From NCBI GenBank assembly GCA_963808315.1, contig CAWEFK010000002.1, positions 124,001-188,000 on the forward strand: a stretch of DNA of 64,000 bases, read 5' to 3'. The notes beneath the pieces were generated by a model. It saw only the letters and a list, made by a program, of their open reading frames with translations, ran no database searches and was not told the DNA's origin. Each line of letters starts with the position of its first letter. Within the stretch, counting starts at the first letter, position 1. A program made the position numbers and the translations under genes. Source of the DNA: Palsa-504 sp963808315. Lineage in GTDB: Bacteria > Actinomycetota > Actinomycetes > Streptosporangiales > Streptosporangiaceae. Below are positions 55,092-63,000 of this stretch, one piece after another.

Positions 55092-56246
55092 TTACCGGCT
55101 GTTCAGGGCCTGACGCAGGTCATGAATCAGGTCGTCGCAGTCCTCGATGCCGACCGACAGCCTGACCAGGTCGGCCGGGACCTCCAGGGCTGAGCCGGTG
55201 ACCGAGGCGTGCGTCATCCGGCCAGGGTGCTCGATCAGCGATTCCACCCCGCCGAGCGATTCGGCCAAGGTGAACAGCCGGGTGCGGCCGCACGTGCGCA
55301 CCGCGGCGTCGGCGCCGGCCAGCATCCGGAACGACACCATGCCGCCGAACGCCCGCATCTGCTCCTGGGCCGTCTTGTGACCCGGGTGCGTGGGCAGGCC
55401 CGGGTAGAACACCTCGGCGATGGCAGGGTGTTCGGCCAGCATCTGCGCGATCCGCATCGCGTTCCGGCAGTGCCGGTCCATCCGTACCGCCAGCGTCCGC
55501 AGGCCGCGCAGGGTCAGCCACGAGTCGAACGGGCCGGCCACGGCGCCGGTCGCATTCTGCGTGAACGCGACCCGCTCGCCGAGCTCGGCGTCGGCGACCA
55601 CCACCGCCCCGCCGATGACGTCGGAATGCCCGCCCAGGTACTTGGTCGTGGAGTGCACCACGGCATCGGCACCCAGGGTGAGCGGCTGCTGCAGGTACGG
55701 CGAGGCGAACGTGTTGTCCACCACCAGCATCGCCCCGGCCTCGTGCGCGGCCTGCGCCAGGGCGCGGATGTCGGCGATGTTCAGCAGCGGGTTCGTCGGC
55801 GTCTCCGCCCAGACCACCTTGACCGGCCGGGCCGCGAGCTGCTCGCGCACCGCGGCGAGGTCGGACAGGGCCACCACGCTGTAGGTCAGGCCCCAGCCGG
55901 CCAGCACCTTGGCGAAGAGCCGGTAGGTGCCGCCGTACGCGTCGTCGGGGATGAGCACGTGATCCCCTGGCGAGCACACCGTCCGGAGCAGGCAGTCCTC
56001 CGCCGCCATCCCGGAGGCGAAGGCCAGCGCGCCGGCCCCCTCCTCCAGCGCGGTCAGACACTGCTCAAGCGCGGTCCTGGTGGGGTTGGCGGAACGGGCG
56101 TATTCGTAGCCGCCGCGCAGCCCGCCGACCCCGTCCTGCTTGAACGTGGACACCTGGTAGATGGGCGGGACCACGGCCCCGGTCAGCGGGTCAGGCTCCT
56201 GGCCCGCGTGGATGGCCAGGGTCTCGAATCCGTCTAGGCTGGTCAT
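55092..56246 (-). CDS. metB: cystathionine gamma-synthase
   Basis: This PLP enzyme joins cysteine and an activated homoserine to cystathionine. The 384-residue Cys/Met-metabolism family protein shows YARSANPTRTALEQCLTALE, VLIPDDAYGGTYRLFAKV, VWAETPTNPLLNI, the PLP-lysine motif VHSTTKYLGGHSDVIGGAVV, and SLGGVESLIEHPGRMTHAS near the end. It sits 49 bp downstream of cbs, so the pair can run transsulfuration in either direction depending on supply. MetB versus cystathionine gamma-lyase cannot be settled by sequence alone. Confidence 0.9.
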   Translation of the reverse strand: MTSLDGFETLAIHAGQEPDPLTGAVVPPIYQVSTFKQDGVGGLRGGYEYARSANPTRTALEQCLTALEEGAGALAFASGMAAEDCLLRTVCSPGDHVLIPDDAYGGTYRLFAKVLAGWGLTYSVVALSDLAAVREQLAARPVKVVWAETPTNPLLNIADIRALAQAAHEAGAMLVVDNTFASPYLQQPLTLGADAVVHSTTKYLGGHSDVIGGAVVVADAELGERVAFTQNATGAVAGPFDSWLTLRGLRTLAVRMDRHCRNAMRIAQMLAEHPAIAEVFYPGLPTHPGHKTAQEQMRAFGGMVSFRMLAGADAAVRTCGRTRLFTLAESLGGVESLIEHPGRMTHASVTGSALEVPADLVRLSVGIEDCDDLIHDLRQALNSR

Positions 56247-56295
56247 GGCGGCGTGCCTTTCTTGGTGTTCTGGCGTTGGGGTGGGGGGTGGGCGG

Positions 56296-57672
56296 TCAGC
56301 TGCCTGCGGCCAGGAAGGTCAGCACGTCCTGCCGGGTGAGCAGCCCGGAAGGCTTGCCGTCCACGTGCACCACCGCGGCTCCGGCCTTCTCCAGGGCGAG
56401 CACCGCGCGCGAGACCGGCTCGCCCGAGCCGACGCTGGGCAGCGGCGGCGACATGTGCCCGCCGACCGGGTCCGCGGGCGTGGCCCGGCCGGTCACCAGG
56501 GCGTCGAGCAGGTCGCGTTCCACCACCGACCCGACCATCTCCGCCGCCATCACCGGCGGCTCCTCCTTGACCACGGGCAGCTGGGAGACGTCATACTCGC
56601 GCAGCAGCGCGATGGCCGCGCCGACGCTTTCTTCCGGGTGCACATGCACGAACTCGGGCAGGCTGCGCTCTTTCCTCGCCAGCACGTCGGCCACCAGCGG
56701 TTCCGAGGTCTGCGCGGACAGGAAGCCGTAGTCGGCCATCCACTCGTCGTTGAAGATCTTGGCGAGGTAACCACGGCCGCCGTCCGGCAGCAGCACCACG
56801 ACCACGGCGTCAGGGCCGGCCGCCGCCGCGACCCGCAGCGCGGCCGCGGCCGCGAGGCCGGACGAGCCGCCGGTGAGCAGCGCTTCCTCGCGAGCTAGCC
56901 GCCGGGTCATACCGAACGACTCCGCGTCGCTGATCGCGATGATCTCGTCGCAGACGGACGGATCGTAGGTCGCCGGCCAGATGTCCTCGCCCACGCCCTC
57001 CACCAGATAGGGGCGCCCGGATCCGCCTGAGTAGACCGAACCCTCGGGATCGGCGCCGATGATCCGCACCGCCCCGGCCGAGATCTCCTTCAGGTACCGG
57101 CCGGTGCCCGTGATGGTGCCGCCGGTGCCGATGCCGGCCACGAAGTGGGTCACCGTGCCGTCCGTTTGCGACCAGATCTCCGGACCCGTGCTCGCGTAGT
57201 GCGAGGCCGGGTTCTGCGCGTTCGCGTACTGGTCGGGTTGCCAGCCGCCAGGCGTCTCGGCGGCCAGGCGGCGAGCGACGCTGTAATAGGAATCGGGATG
57301 GTCGGGCGCGACCGTGCCGGGACAGACCACCACGTCAGCGCCGTAGGCGCGCAGCACGCCGATCTTGTCCTGCCCGACCTTGTCGGGGCAGACGAAGACG
57401 CACCGGTAGCCGCGCTCCGCCGCGACGATGGCGAGTCCGACCCCGGTATTGCCCGAGGTGGGCTCGACGATCGTCCCGCCGGGCCGCAGTTCTCCCGTCG
57501 CCTCGGCCGCGGCGATCATCCGCATCGCGATGCGGTCCTTGACCGACCCGCCCGGGTTGAAGTACTCCACCTTGGCGAGCACCGTGGCCCCGGGGATACC
57601 CCTGGTCACCGACCGCAACCGGACCAACGGGGTGTTTCCGACCAGATCGCTCAGTGAGTCATGCACCTGCAT
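56296..57672 (-). CDS. cbs: cystathionine beta-synthase
   Basis: The enzyme condenses serine and homocysteine to cystathionine. This 458-residue protein has a fold-type II PLP domain (LVGNTPLVRLRSV, then FNPGGSVKDRIAMRMI with the PLP lysine, and EPTSGNTGVGLAIVAAERGY), followed by a pair of CBS domains (residues about 330-455: EESVGAAIALLREYDVSQLP, VVHVDGKPSGLLTRQDVLT). CBS pairs often bind adenosyl ligands such as SAM. Same-strand metB follows. It is divergent from the thiolase gene. Confidence 0.93.
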   Translation of the reverse strand: MQVHDSLSDLVGNTPLVRLRSVTRGIPGATVLAKVEYFNPGGSVKDRIAMRMIAAAEATGELRPGGTIVEPTSGNTGVGLAIVAAERGYRCVFVCPDKVGQDKIGVLRAYGADVVVCPGTVAPDHPDSYYSVARRLAAETPGGWQPDQYANAQNPASHYASTGPEIWSQTDGTVTHFVAGIGTGGTITGTGRYLKEISAGAVRIIGADPEGSVYSGGSGRPYLVEGVGEDIWPATYDPSVCDEIIAISDAESFGMTRRLAREEALLTGGSSGLAAAAALRVAAAAGPDAVVVVLLPDGGRGYLAKIFNDEWMADYGFLSAQTSEPLVADVLARKERSLPEFVHVHPEESVGAAIALLREYDVSQLPVVKEEPPVMAAEMVGSVVERDLLDALVTGRATPADPVGGHMSPPLPSVGSGEPVSRAVLALEKAGAAVVHVDGKPSGLLTRQDVLTFLAAGS

Positions 57673-57813
57673 GGTTGTTCCTCTTCCTGGCCTGGTGGGG
57701 CAGGCTCGCGGGCCCGGACCGAGGCTACCGGATTCCCGGTCGCCTGGCCCGCGGGCGGCCGGTTCCCGCCAGGGACATAGTCTGGATGCACCCTATGCGA
57801 GGAGGCTATTGTC

Positions 57814-59034
57814 ATGCCCGAAGCAGTCATCGTCGCCACCGCACGGTCGCCGATTGGCCGGGCCGGCAAGGGCGCCCTCGCCAGTATCCGCCCGGACGAC
57901 CTGACGGCGCAGATCGTGGCCGCGGCGCTGGCCAAGGTACCGCAGCTCGATCCCGCCGACATCACCGACCTGATGCTCGGCTGCGGCCTGCCCGGCGGTG
58001 AGCAGGGGTTCAACCTGGCCCGCGTGGTCGCGGTGCTGTCCGGACACGACCACTTGCCCGGTACGACCGTCAACCGGTACTGCTCCTCGTCGCTGCAGAC
58101 CACCCGGATGGCCTTCCACGCGATCAAGGCCGGCGAGGGCGACGTGTTCATCTCGGCCGGGGTGGAGTGCGTGAGCAGGATGGCCAAGGGCAGCAGCGAC
58201 TCCCTGCCCGACACCAAGAATCCGCTCTTCGCCGACGCCCAGGACCGTACCGGTCAGGCTCAGGCCGGCCACGCCGATCCATGGCACGACCCGCGCGAAG
58301 ACGGGCTGCTGCCGGACATCTACATAGCCATGGGCCAGACCGCGGAAAACGTCGCCGGCCTGCGCGGTATCACCCGCGAGGAGCAGGACGAGTTCGGCGT
58401 GCGCTCGCAGAACCTGGCGGAGAAGGCCATTGCCAACGGGTTCTGGTCGCGGGAGATCACGCCGGTTACGCTGCCCGACGGCACCGTGGTCACGGCCGAC
58501 GACGGGCCCCGGCCGGGCACCACGATCGAGAAGGTCGCCGCGCTGAAACCGGTCTTCCGCCCCGATGGCACCGTAACCGCCGGGAACTGCTGCCCGCTCA
58601 ACGACGGCGCCGCCGCGGTCGTGGTGATGAGCGACGTCAAGGCCGCCGAGCTCGGCCTCACGCCGCTGGCACGCATCGTCTCCTCCGGCGTGACCGCGCT
58701 ATCGCCCGAGATCATGGGCCTGGGACCGGTGGCGGCGTCCCGTCAGGCGCTCACCCGGGCCGGGATGGCGATCGAGGATATCGACCTGGTGGAGATCAAC
58801 GAGGCGTTCGCGGCGCAGGTCATCCCGTCCTACCGCGATCTCGGCGTGGACATCGCGAAGCTCAACGTGAACGGCGGAGCCATCGCGGTCGGGCACCCGT
58901 TCGGCATGACCGGGGCGCGCATCACCACCACCCTGCTGAACAGCCTGCAGTTCCACGACGCCACCCTGGGGCTCGAGACCATGTGCGTGGGCGGCGGTCA
59001 GGGCATGGCGATGATCTTCGAACGGCTGAGCTGA
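57814..59034 (+). CDS. fadA: acetyl-CoA C-acyltransferase (thiolase)
   Basis: This 406-residue thiolase shows the nucleophile Cys in TTVNRYCSSSLQTTRMAFHA, the EINEAFAAQVIPSYRDL block, GGAIAVGHPFGMTGARITTT and the final Cys in ETMCVGGGQGMAMIFE. It acts in fatty acid beta-oxidation or acetoacetyl-CoA formation; length and motifs do not separate FadA from the biosynthetic type. No FadB partner lies within the window. Confidence 0.92.
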   Translation: MPEAVIVATARSPIGRAGKGALASIRPDDLTAQIVAAALAKVPQLDPADITDLMLGCGLPGGEQGFNLARVVAVLSGHDHLPGTTVNRYCSSSLQTTRMAFHAIKAGEGDVFISAGVECVSRMAKGSSDSLPDTKNPLFADAQDRTGQAQAGHADPWHDPREDGLLPDIYIAMGQTAENVAGLRGITREEQDEFGVRSQNLAEKAIANGFWSREITPVTLPDGTVVTADDGPRPGTTIEKVAALKPVFRPDGTVTAGNCCPLNDGAAAVVVMSDVKAAELGLTPLARIVSSGVTALSPEIMGLGPVAASRQALTRAGMAIEDIDLVEINEAFAAQVIPSYRDLGVDIAKLNVNGGAIAVGHPFGMTGARITTTLLNSLQFHDATLGLETMCVGGGQGMAMIFERLS

Positions 59035-59128
59035 TGAGCTGACCCGCTAAGTTTCCTGGCACCAGGGCTTGCCAGGCGGCCATCGATGAGGCACTCTCAG
59101 CACAAGAGAGCTTCCATGGAGGTGCCCG

Positions 59129-59362
59129 TTGTCGTTGACCCACTCACCGAATCTGCACACAAGTCTCATAGCGCGTATCCCGGTCGTCACCGGGCGCGAC
59201 CTCGCTGAGTGGTTCCACCGGCTTGAATCCGGCCCCGCGTTCCTGCGCTGCGACGAGCGCGCCCATTGGCTGGCCGACGACGCCGGCATCTCGCACGGCT
59301 ACGCTAACGCGATCGTGCACGAGTACGAGATGCGGCGGCGCCTGCGCCTCAACGGAGTCTAA
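59129..59362 (+). CDS. small DUF4287-like protein
   Basis: This 77-residue protein starts at TTG 59129 with GGAGG six bases upstream. The core IPVVTGRDLAEWFHRLESGP, then RCDERAHWLADDAGISHGYA and AIVHEYEMRRR resembles DUF4287 (a conserved W-L-x-(D/E)-x-x-G-x-x-H-G-x-A pattern). DUF4287 function is unknown. It is 94 bp downstream of the thiolase. Confidence 0.7.
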   Translation: MSLTHSPNLHTSLIARIPVVTGRDLAEWFHRLESGPAFLRCDERAHWLADDAGISHGYANAIVHEYEMRRRLRLNGV

Positions 59363-59575
59363 CGACCGACCGCTGGGCCTGACGGCCAGGCCGCCCGATC
59401 ATTTCACAATGGTCGGTTCGTACGGTCTGGTCGCGCATCGCCCGGCCTTGGTTAATGTAACGGGAAAAGCCGGATCGCCGCACAGAAAGCGTTCCGGCTA
59501 TAACGGTATTATCCGGCGTGGGCGCTTGCACGGCTCCTTGCCCGGGTTGCGCCCTTGTCCTTTCGCGCACTCTTC

Positions 59576-59633
59576 GCGCAGCACCCATCTCGCCAGGGCG
59601 GCGTCACGCAGCACCATCTCGCCAGGGCGGCGT
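59576..59633. repeat. 27-bp direct repeat, two copies
   Basis: GCAGCACC(C)ATCTCGCCAG followed by GGCGGCGT occurs twice, about 30 bp apart, differing by one base insertion. It is likely a recent local duplication. Confidence 0.7.
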
Positions 59634-59744
59634 TTAGGGTGGATGCGGCATTCTGCCGGATAGAACCGGTAGCATGCCACATTCACCCCTATCCGGCCTG
59701 TAACTTATGGGGCTGGAATGTATTCGCGGGGCGGGCGTGAGGCT

Positions 59745-59835
59745 AGGGCCAGGCGGCCTCCCCAGGCAGCCTCTCCGGGTCTCTCCGGCTCCTCAGGCAG
59801 CCTCCCCGGCTCCCCAGGCAGCCTCTCCGGCCGAC
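59745..59835. repeat. GGCAGCCTC-type short repeat array
   Basis: Several imperfect copies of CAGGCAGCCTCYCCGG and CTCCCCAGG alternate in 90 bp. Low-complexity DNA, with no coding or structural role evident. Confidence 0.5.
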
Positions 59836-60043
59836 GCGCGGTAGCCCCACCGAGCGTCCGCTGTTCCGGCGGTGGTGGCGCGGCTTGGCCCACCGTGACT
59901 GAGGAATTGTCCGGATTTAAGGCATAAGCGTGCGAAGGCTGGATATAGGAGTATTTCCGGGGAGACGAGCACGGATAGCCTTTGTGGTCACTGTTTCCAA
60001 TGGGGCCATATTGACAATTCGGACGCTGTTCCATCTTCATGAG

Positions 60044-60117
60044 TACCCCCGGTCGGAATCGAACCGACACTGGGGACCCTTTTAGGGGGCCGGCCTCTTC
60101 CCTTGGGCTACGGGGGC
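60044..60117 (-). tRNA. tRNA-like gene with aberrant anticodon loop
   Basis: A 74-nt cloverleaf is clear: acceptor GCCCCCG with CGGGGGT (G1-U72 wobble), T arm GTCGG-TTCGATT-CCGAC, D arm with GG in the loop, anticodon stem GGCCC/GGGTC. The anticodon loop reads CCTAAAA, so the anticodon by position would be UAA, but U33 is replaced by C. A UAA anticodon means leucine, yet the long variable arm of tRNA-Leu is missing. The backbone looks closest to tRNA-Arg(CCU). CCA is not encoded. A TATTAT -10 box lies seven bases upstream. Confidence 0.65.
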
Positions 60118-60124
60118 GAGAACC

Positions 60125-60130
60125 ATAATA
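60125..60130 (-). promoter_or_regulatory. -10 box of the tRNA-like gene
   Basis: TATTAT on the minus strand, seven bases before the first acceptor base, as expected for direct transcription of a tRNA. The -35 region 17-18 bases upstream (CGGTTT) is weak. Confidence 0.5.
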
Positions 60131-60266
60131 CTGGCGCGCAATTACTAAACCGATGAGTAACAAAGACCTCTTGAAATAATTTTGCTTAGCGAAGGCCCCG
60201 CTTTCGCAGCTTAAAGTGCAGAGCGTAACAATTACATGATCAACATTAACGCTGCGTAGTCCGTCT

Positions 60267-61103
60267 TCAATTCTCCCCGGCGGCCCACGAACAGGCCCGG
60301 GTGAAAATGGCATCCAGCATGGCCGGGGTGACCCGGCCGGTAAAGGTGTTCTGCTGACTTGGGTGATAGCACCCGATGAGTAGGAGCTCGTCCTGTTCCC
60401 CGGGGCCCGTCAACCGGACCTCGGCGCCATGGCCGAACGGCGGCCGCGGTCGCGGCGCCGCGAATCCGGCCTGCCCGAGCACCCGCCACATCGCCTGCCA
60501 GGCGTATCCGCCCAGGCACACGATCACTCGCAGGTCTGCGGCGACCATGCGCAACTCGGCCGCCAGCCACGGCGCACAGGCATCCCGCTCCACCGGTTCC
60601 GGCTTGTTGGCCGGCGGGGCGCAGCGAACCGCGGCTACCATCCGGGCGTGCAGCAGTCGCTGGCCATCCCCCGCGGCCACGCTGGTCGGCTGGACCGCGA
60701 GCCCGCAACGGTAAAGCGACGCGAAGAGGAAGTCACCGCTGCGGTCACCGGTGAAGATCCGGCCGGTGCGGTTTCCACCGTGGGCGGCGGGCGCGAGGCC
60801 GACGATCAGCACACGCGGTTCAGCCGATCCCCAGCCGGGGATCGGACGACCCCAGTAACGCTCGTCACGGAACGCACGGCGGCGGACCGTGGCCACTTCC
60901 TCTCGCCAGCTGACCAGGCGCGGGCAGGCCCGGCACACGGACTGCCGCGCGACGAGTTCGTCAAGCGTCGCCGCGGTGTCGGCAAGGTGCCTGACCTCCT
61001 CCGCGCTACCCGCAACCGGCGTATCTGACCGGGCGGGATCGCCTGGCCAGTCGCCCGGCGGCACCCCGGGACCCGGCGCATCGCCTCCGGCAGGCACCCT
61101 CAC
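60267..61103 (-). CDS. udgB: uracil-DNA glycosylase, family 5 (UdgB)
   Basis: This 278-residue iron-sulfur glycosylase removes uracil, hypoxanthine and other deaminated bases. It has the N-terminal cluster pair CRACPRL, motif A GLAPAAHGGNRTGRIFTGDR (GLAPA-x-x-GGNRTGR is family 5), RCAPPANKP with another cluster cysteine, CLGGYAW, and motif B CYHPSQQNTFTGR. The GTG start overlaps the ppx stop by four bases. It is the last gene of the eno operon on this strand. Confidence 0.93.
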   Translation of the reverse strand: MRVPAGGDAPGPGVPPGDWPGDPARSDTPVAGSAEEVRHLADTAATLDELVARQSVCRACPRLVSWREEVATVRRRAFRDERYWGRPIPGWGSAEPRVLIVGLAPAAHGGNRTGRIFTGDRSGDFLFASLYRCGLAVQPTSVAAGDGQRLLHARMVAAVRCAPPANKPEPVERDACAPWLAAELRMVAADLRVIVCLGGYAWQAMWRVLGQAGFAAPRPRPPFGHGAEVRLTGPGEQDELLLIGCYHPSQQNTFTGRVTPAMLDAIFTRACSWAAGEN

Positions 61104-62095
61104 CCCGGCCCACGCGAGTCCCTGGCCAGCGACCAGGCTATCCCGTCGAGAATGTCGTGCTCGCTGACCAGCACCTCGGCGAAGCCGAACCGCTCCATCA
61201 GCCGGTCAAGGATCAGCGCACCGCCGCCGATCACGTCCACCCGTCCCGGATGCATCACGCCGATCTCGGCGCGGCTGCTGCGGCCGGCGGCCAGCAAGGC
61301 GCCGGTCACCGCGTGCACTTCGGCCGCGCCGACCCGCGCATGGTGGATCCGGGCCGCGTCGTAGGTAGGCAGGCCCATCGCGATGGCGGCCACCGTGGTG
61401 ACCGAACCCGCGAGCCCCACTAGCGTCCTGGCCCGGGTGACCGGCACGGCATCGGCGACCGCGTCCAGGGCCGCGTCAATGTCGGCGGTGGCCGCCGCCA
61501 GCTGCGGGCCGGTCGGCGGGTCACCGTGCAGATGCCGCTCGGTCAGCCGGACGCAGCCGATGTCGACGGAGATCGCGCGGAACTCAGCGGTCGCCGTCCC
61601 GGCGCGATCCGGTCCCGGCCCAGGGCCGCCCGGGACGGCTTCACCCAGCACGAATTCGGTCGAGCCGCCGCCGATGTCAACCACGAGGTACGGGCCCTGG
61701 TCCTGGTCGGCGGCGAGTTCCGCGGTCGCCCCGGTGAACGACAGCATCGCCTCTTCGGCGCCGGTAAGAACTTCCGGCCTGACCCCGAGCACGTCACCGA
61801 CCTGCTGCACGAAGTCGGCGGCGTTGGCGGCATCCCTGGTCGCGCTGGTGGCCACCATACGTACCGCCTGAGCCGCGGAGCCGGTGATGAGGCCCGCGTA
61901 CTCGCGCAGCACCCCGATCGTCCGCGTCAGGGCGTCGGTCGCCAGTTGTCCAGTCTTGTCCACGCCCTGTCCGAGCCTGACGATCTCCATCAGGCGAGCC
62001 AGGTCCCTGATTTCGGCACGGTCGAGATCCACGTCCGCGACCAGCAACCGCAGCGAATTCGTCCCGCAGTCCACGGCGGCGACCCGGACGGTCAT
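61100..62095 (-). CDS. ppx: exopolyphosphatase (Ppx/GppA family)
   Basis: Ppx releases phosphate from polyphosphate or pppGpp. About 331 residues with the actin-like ATPase folds: VAAVDCGTNSLRLLVADVDL, ATSATRDAANAADF, LVVDIGGGSTEFVLGEAVPG and the late GGALILDRLMERFG. ATG 62095 fits the family start, but the frame is open through the upstream DUF501 gene with no stop, so it reads as a fusion protein here. See the DUF501 entry for the likely cause. Confidence 0.92.
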   Translation of the reverse strand: MTVRVAAVDCGTNSLRLLVADVDLDRAEIRDLARLMEIVRLGQGVDKTGQLATDALTRTIGVLREYAGLITGSAAQAVRMVATSATRDAANAADFVQQVGDVLGVRPEVLTGAEEAMLSFTGATAELAADQDQGPYLVVDIGGGSTEFVLGEAVPGGPGPGPDRAGTATAEFRAISVDIGCVRLTERHLHGDPPTGPQLAAATADIDAALDAVADAVPVTRARTLVGLAGSVTTVAAIAMGLPTYDAARIHHARVGAAEVHAVTGALLAAGRSSRAEIGVMHPGRVDVIGGGALILDRLMERFGFAEVLVSEHDILDGIAWSLARDSRGPG

Positions 62096-62596
62096 CCGCT
62101 GTCCCGCGGAACGCACGGTCCCGGACAGCCACCAGTCGCCCACGGCATCCAGCGCCTCACGGCCGAACGGGTTAACGCCGGCCGCCGCAAGCTCGTGAGC
62201 GACTAGCGCATGCAGGCACTTCACTCGCTCAGGCATGCCGCCCGCCGACTGCGTGCCCGGCGGCAACGGCTCGATGCGCGCTGCTCGCGCCGCCGTCTCC
62301 CGGCGGCTCAGGTAGTCGCGGTGCGCGGAGTCATAACGGCGTCGCAGCGTCTCGTCGGCCAGCCTCGCGGTCATCTCCCGCATCAGCCCCGAGGCTTCCA
62401 GCTTGCTCACCGCCGCGTTCGCTCGCGGGCAGGTCAGATAGTAAAGCGTGGGAAACGGGCTGCCGTCGGGCAGCCTGGGCGCCGTTTCCGCGACATCGGG
62501 GAGCCCGCACGGGCAGCGGTGGGCGACGCTCAGCAACCCGCGCGGTGAGCGGCCCAGCTGAGCGGCGATGACCTCCTGATCCTGCTTCGCTATCAC
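62096..62596 (-). CDS. DUF501 protein, in frame with ppx
   Basis: About 167 residues matching DUF501: VIAAQLGRSPRGLLSVAHRC, CGLPDVAETAPRLPDGSPFP, TLYYLTCPRANAAVSKLEA, and KCLHALVAHELAAAGVNPFG with WW near the end. The GTG start overlaps the ftsB stop (GTGA). In relatives DUF501 stops just before ppx; here it continues into it. A TGA overlaps the ppx ATG (ATGA) in the adjacent frame, so one missing or extra base near 62110-62140 would restore two genes. The function is unknown; the position next to polyphosphatase is conserved. Confidence 0.82.
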
Positions 62597-63000
62597 TTCG
62601 CCGGACTCTTCTGGTTGGCGTCTGCCTCCTCGACGGACTGCCAGAGCTTGGCGTACCAGGGCGCCGGAACCGTCCGAGCGGTCCCGGCCGCGGGAGTCCC
62701 TGCCGGCTGGCCGCCTTCCACGATGTAGCACTGCTTGCCCGGGAAGCACATGTCAAGCTCCTGCCGGGCCAGCTGCTCGATGTAGGACGGGCTGGCCAGC
62801 TTGGCCTGCTGCGCTTCCAGGCTTTTCACCTGTTCCTGCATCGCCTGCTGCTGAGCCACCAGCTGACCGATCACGTGCCGCTGGGCCACGTATTCGCGGA
62901 CGGGGTACGCCAGGCTCAGCACGATCGCGCAGATCACTACCGCAAGCACCGCAGCCCGGCCGGTCAGCCGGGTTGACCTGGGAGCAGCGGAAGGGGACAT
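62593..63000 (-). CDS. ftsB: FtsB/DivIC-like septum formation initiator
   Basis: This 135-residue bitopic protein has a short cytoplasmic start (SAAPRSTRLTGRAAVL), a membrane helix (VLAVVICAIVLSLAYPV), and an extracellular coiled coil (HVIGQLVAQQQAMQEQVKSL, then YIEQLARQELDMCFPGKQCY). FtsB partners with FtsL/FtsQ to activate septal peptidoglycan synthesis. The eno-ftsB order is conserved; its ATG shares one base with the eno stop. Confidence 0.92.
   Translation of the reverse strand: MSPSAAPRSTRLTGRAAVLAVVICAIVLSLAYPVREYVAQRHVIGQLVAQQQAMQEQVKSLEAQQAKLASPSYIEQLARQELDMCFPGKQCYIVEGGQPAGTPAAGTARTVPAPWYAKLWQSVEEADANQKSPAK

Larger units (their letters stand above)
59363..60043. other. gene-poor, AT-richer stretch with degenerate repeats
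   Basis: About 680 bp without a supportable gene. Open frames through it have non-coding third-base patterns. It holds a duplicated 27-bp unit (59576-59633) and a GGCAGCCTC-rich array (59745-59835), then AT-rich DNA leading to the tRNA gene. Confidence 0.6.

Noticed and set aside
59576..59835. Repeats that might be a CRISPR array
   Set aside because: Only two copies of a 27-bp unit with no regular spacers, and no cas genes in the window.
59363..60266. Possible genomic island or integrated element at the tRNA gene
   Set aside because: The DNA is AT-richer and a tRNA is present, but no integrase, no direct-repeat att pair and no cargo genes were found.
59705..60313. 202-codon minus-strand frame across the gene-poor region
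   Set aside because: It runs through the tRNA gene and low-complexity repeats, with random third bases and no ribosome site.
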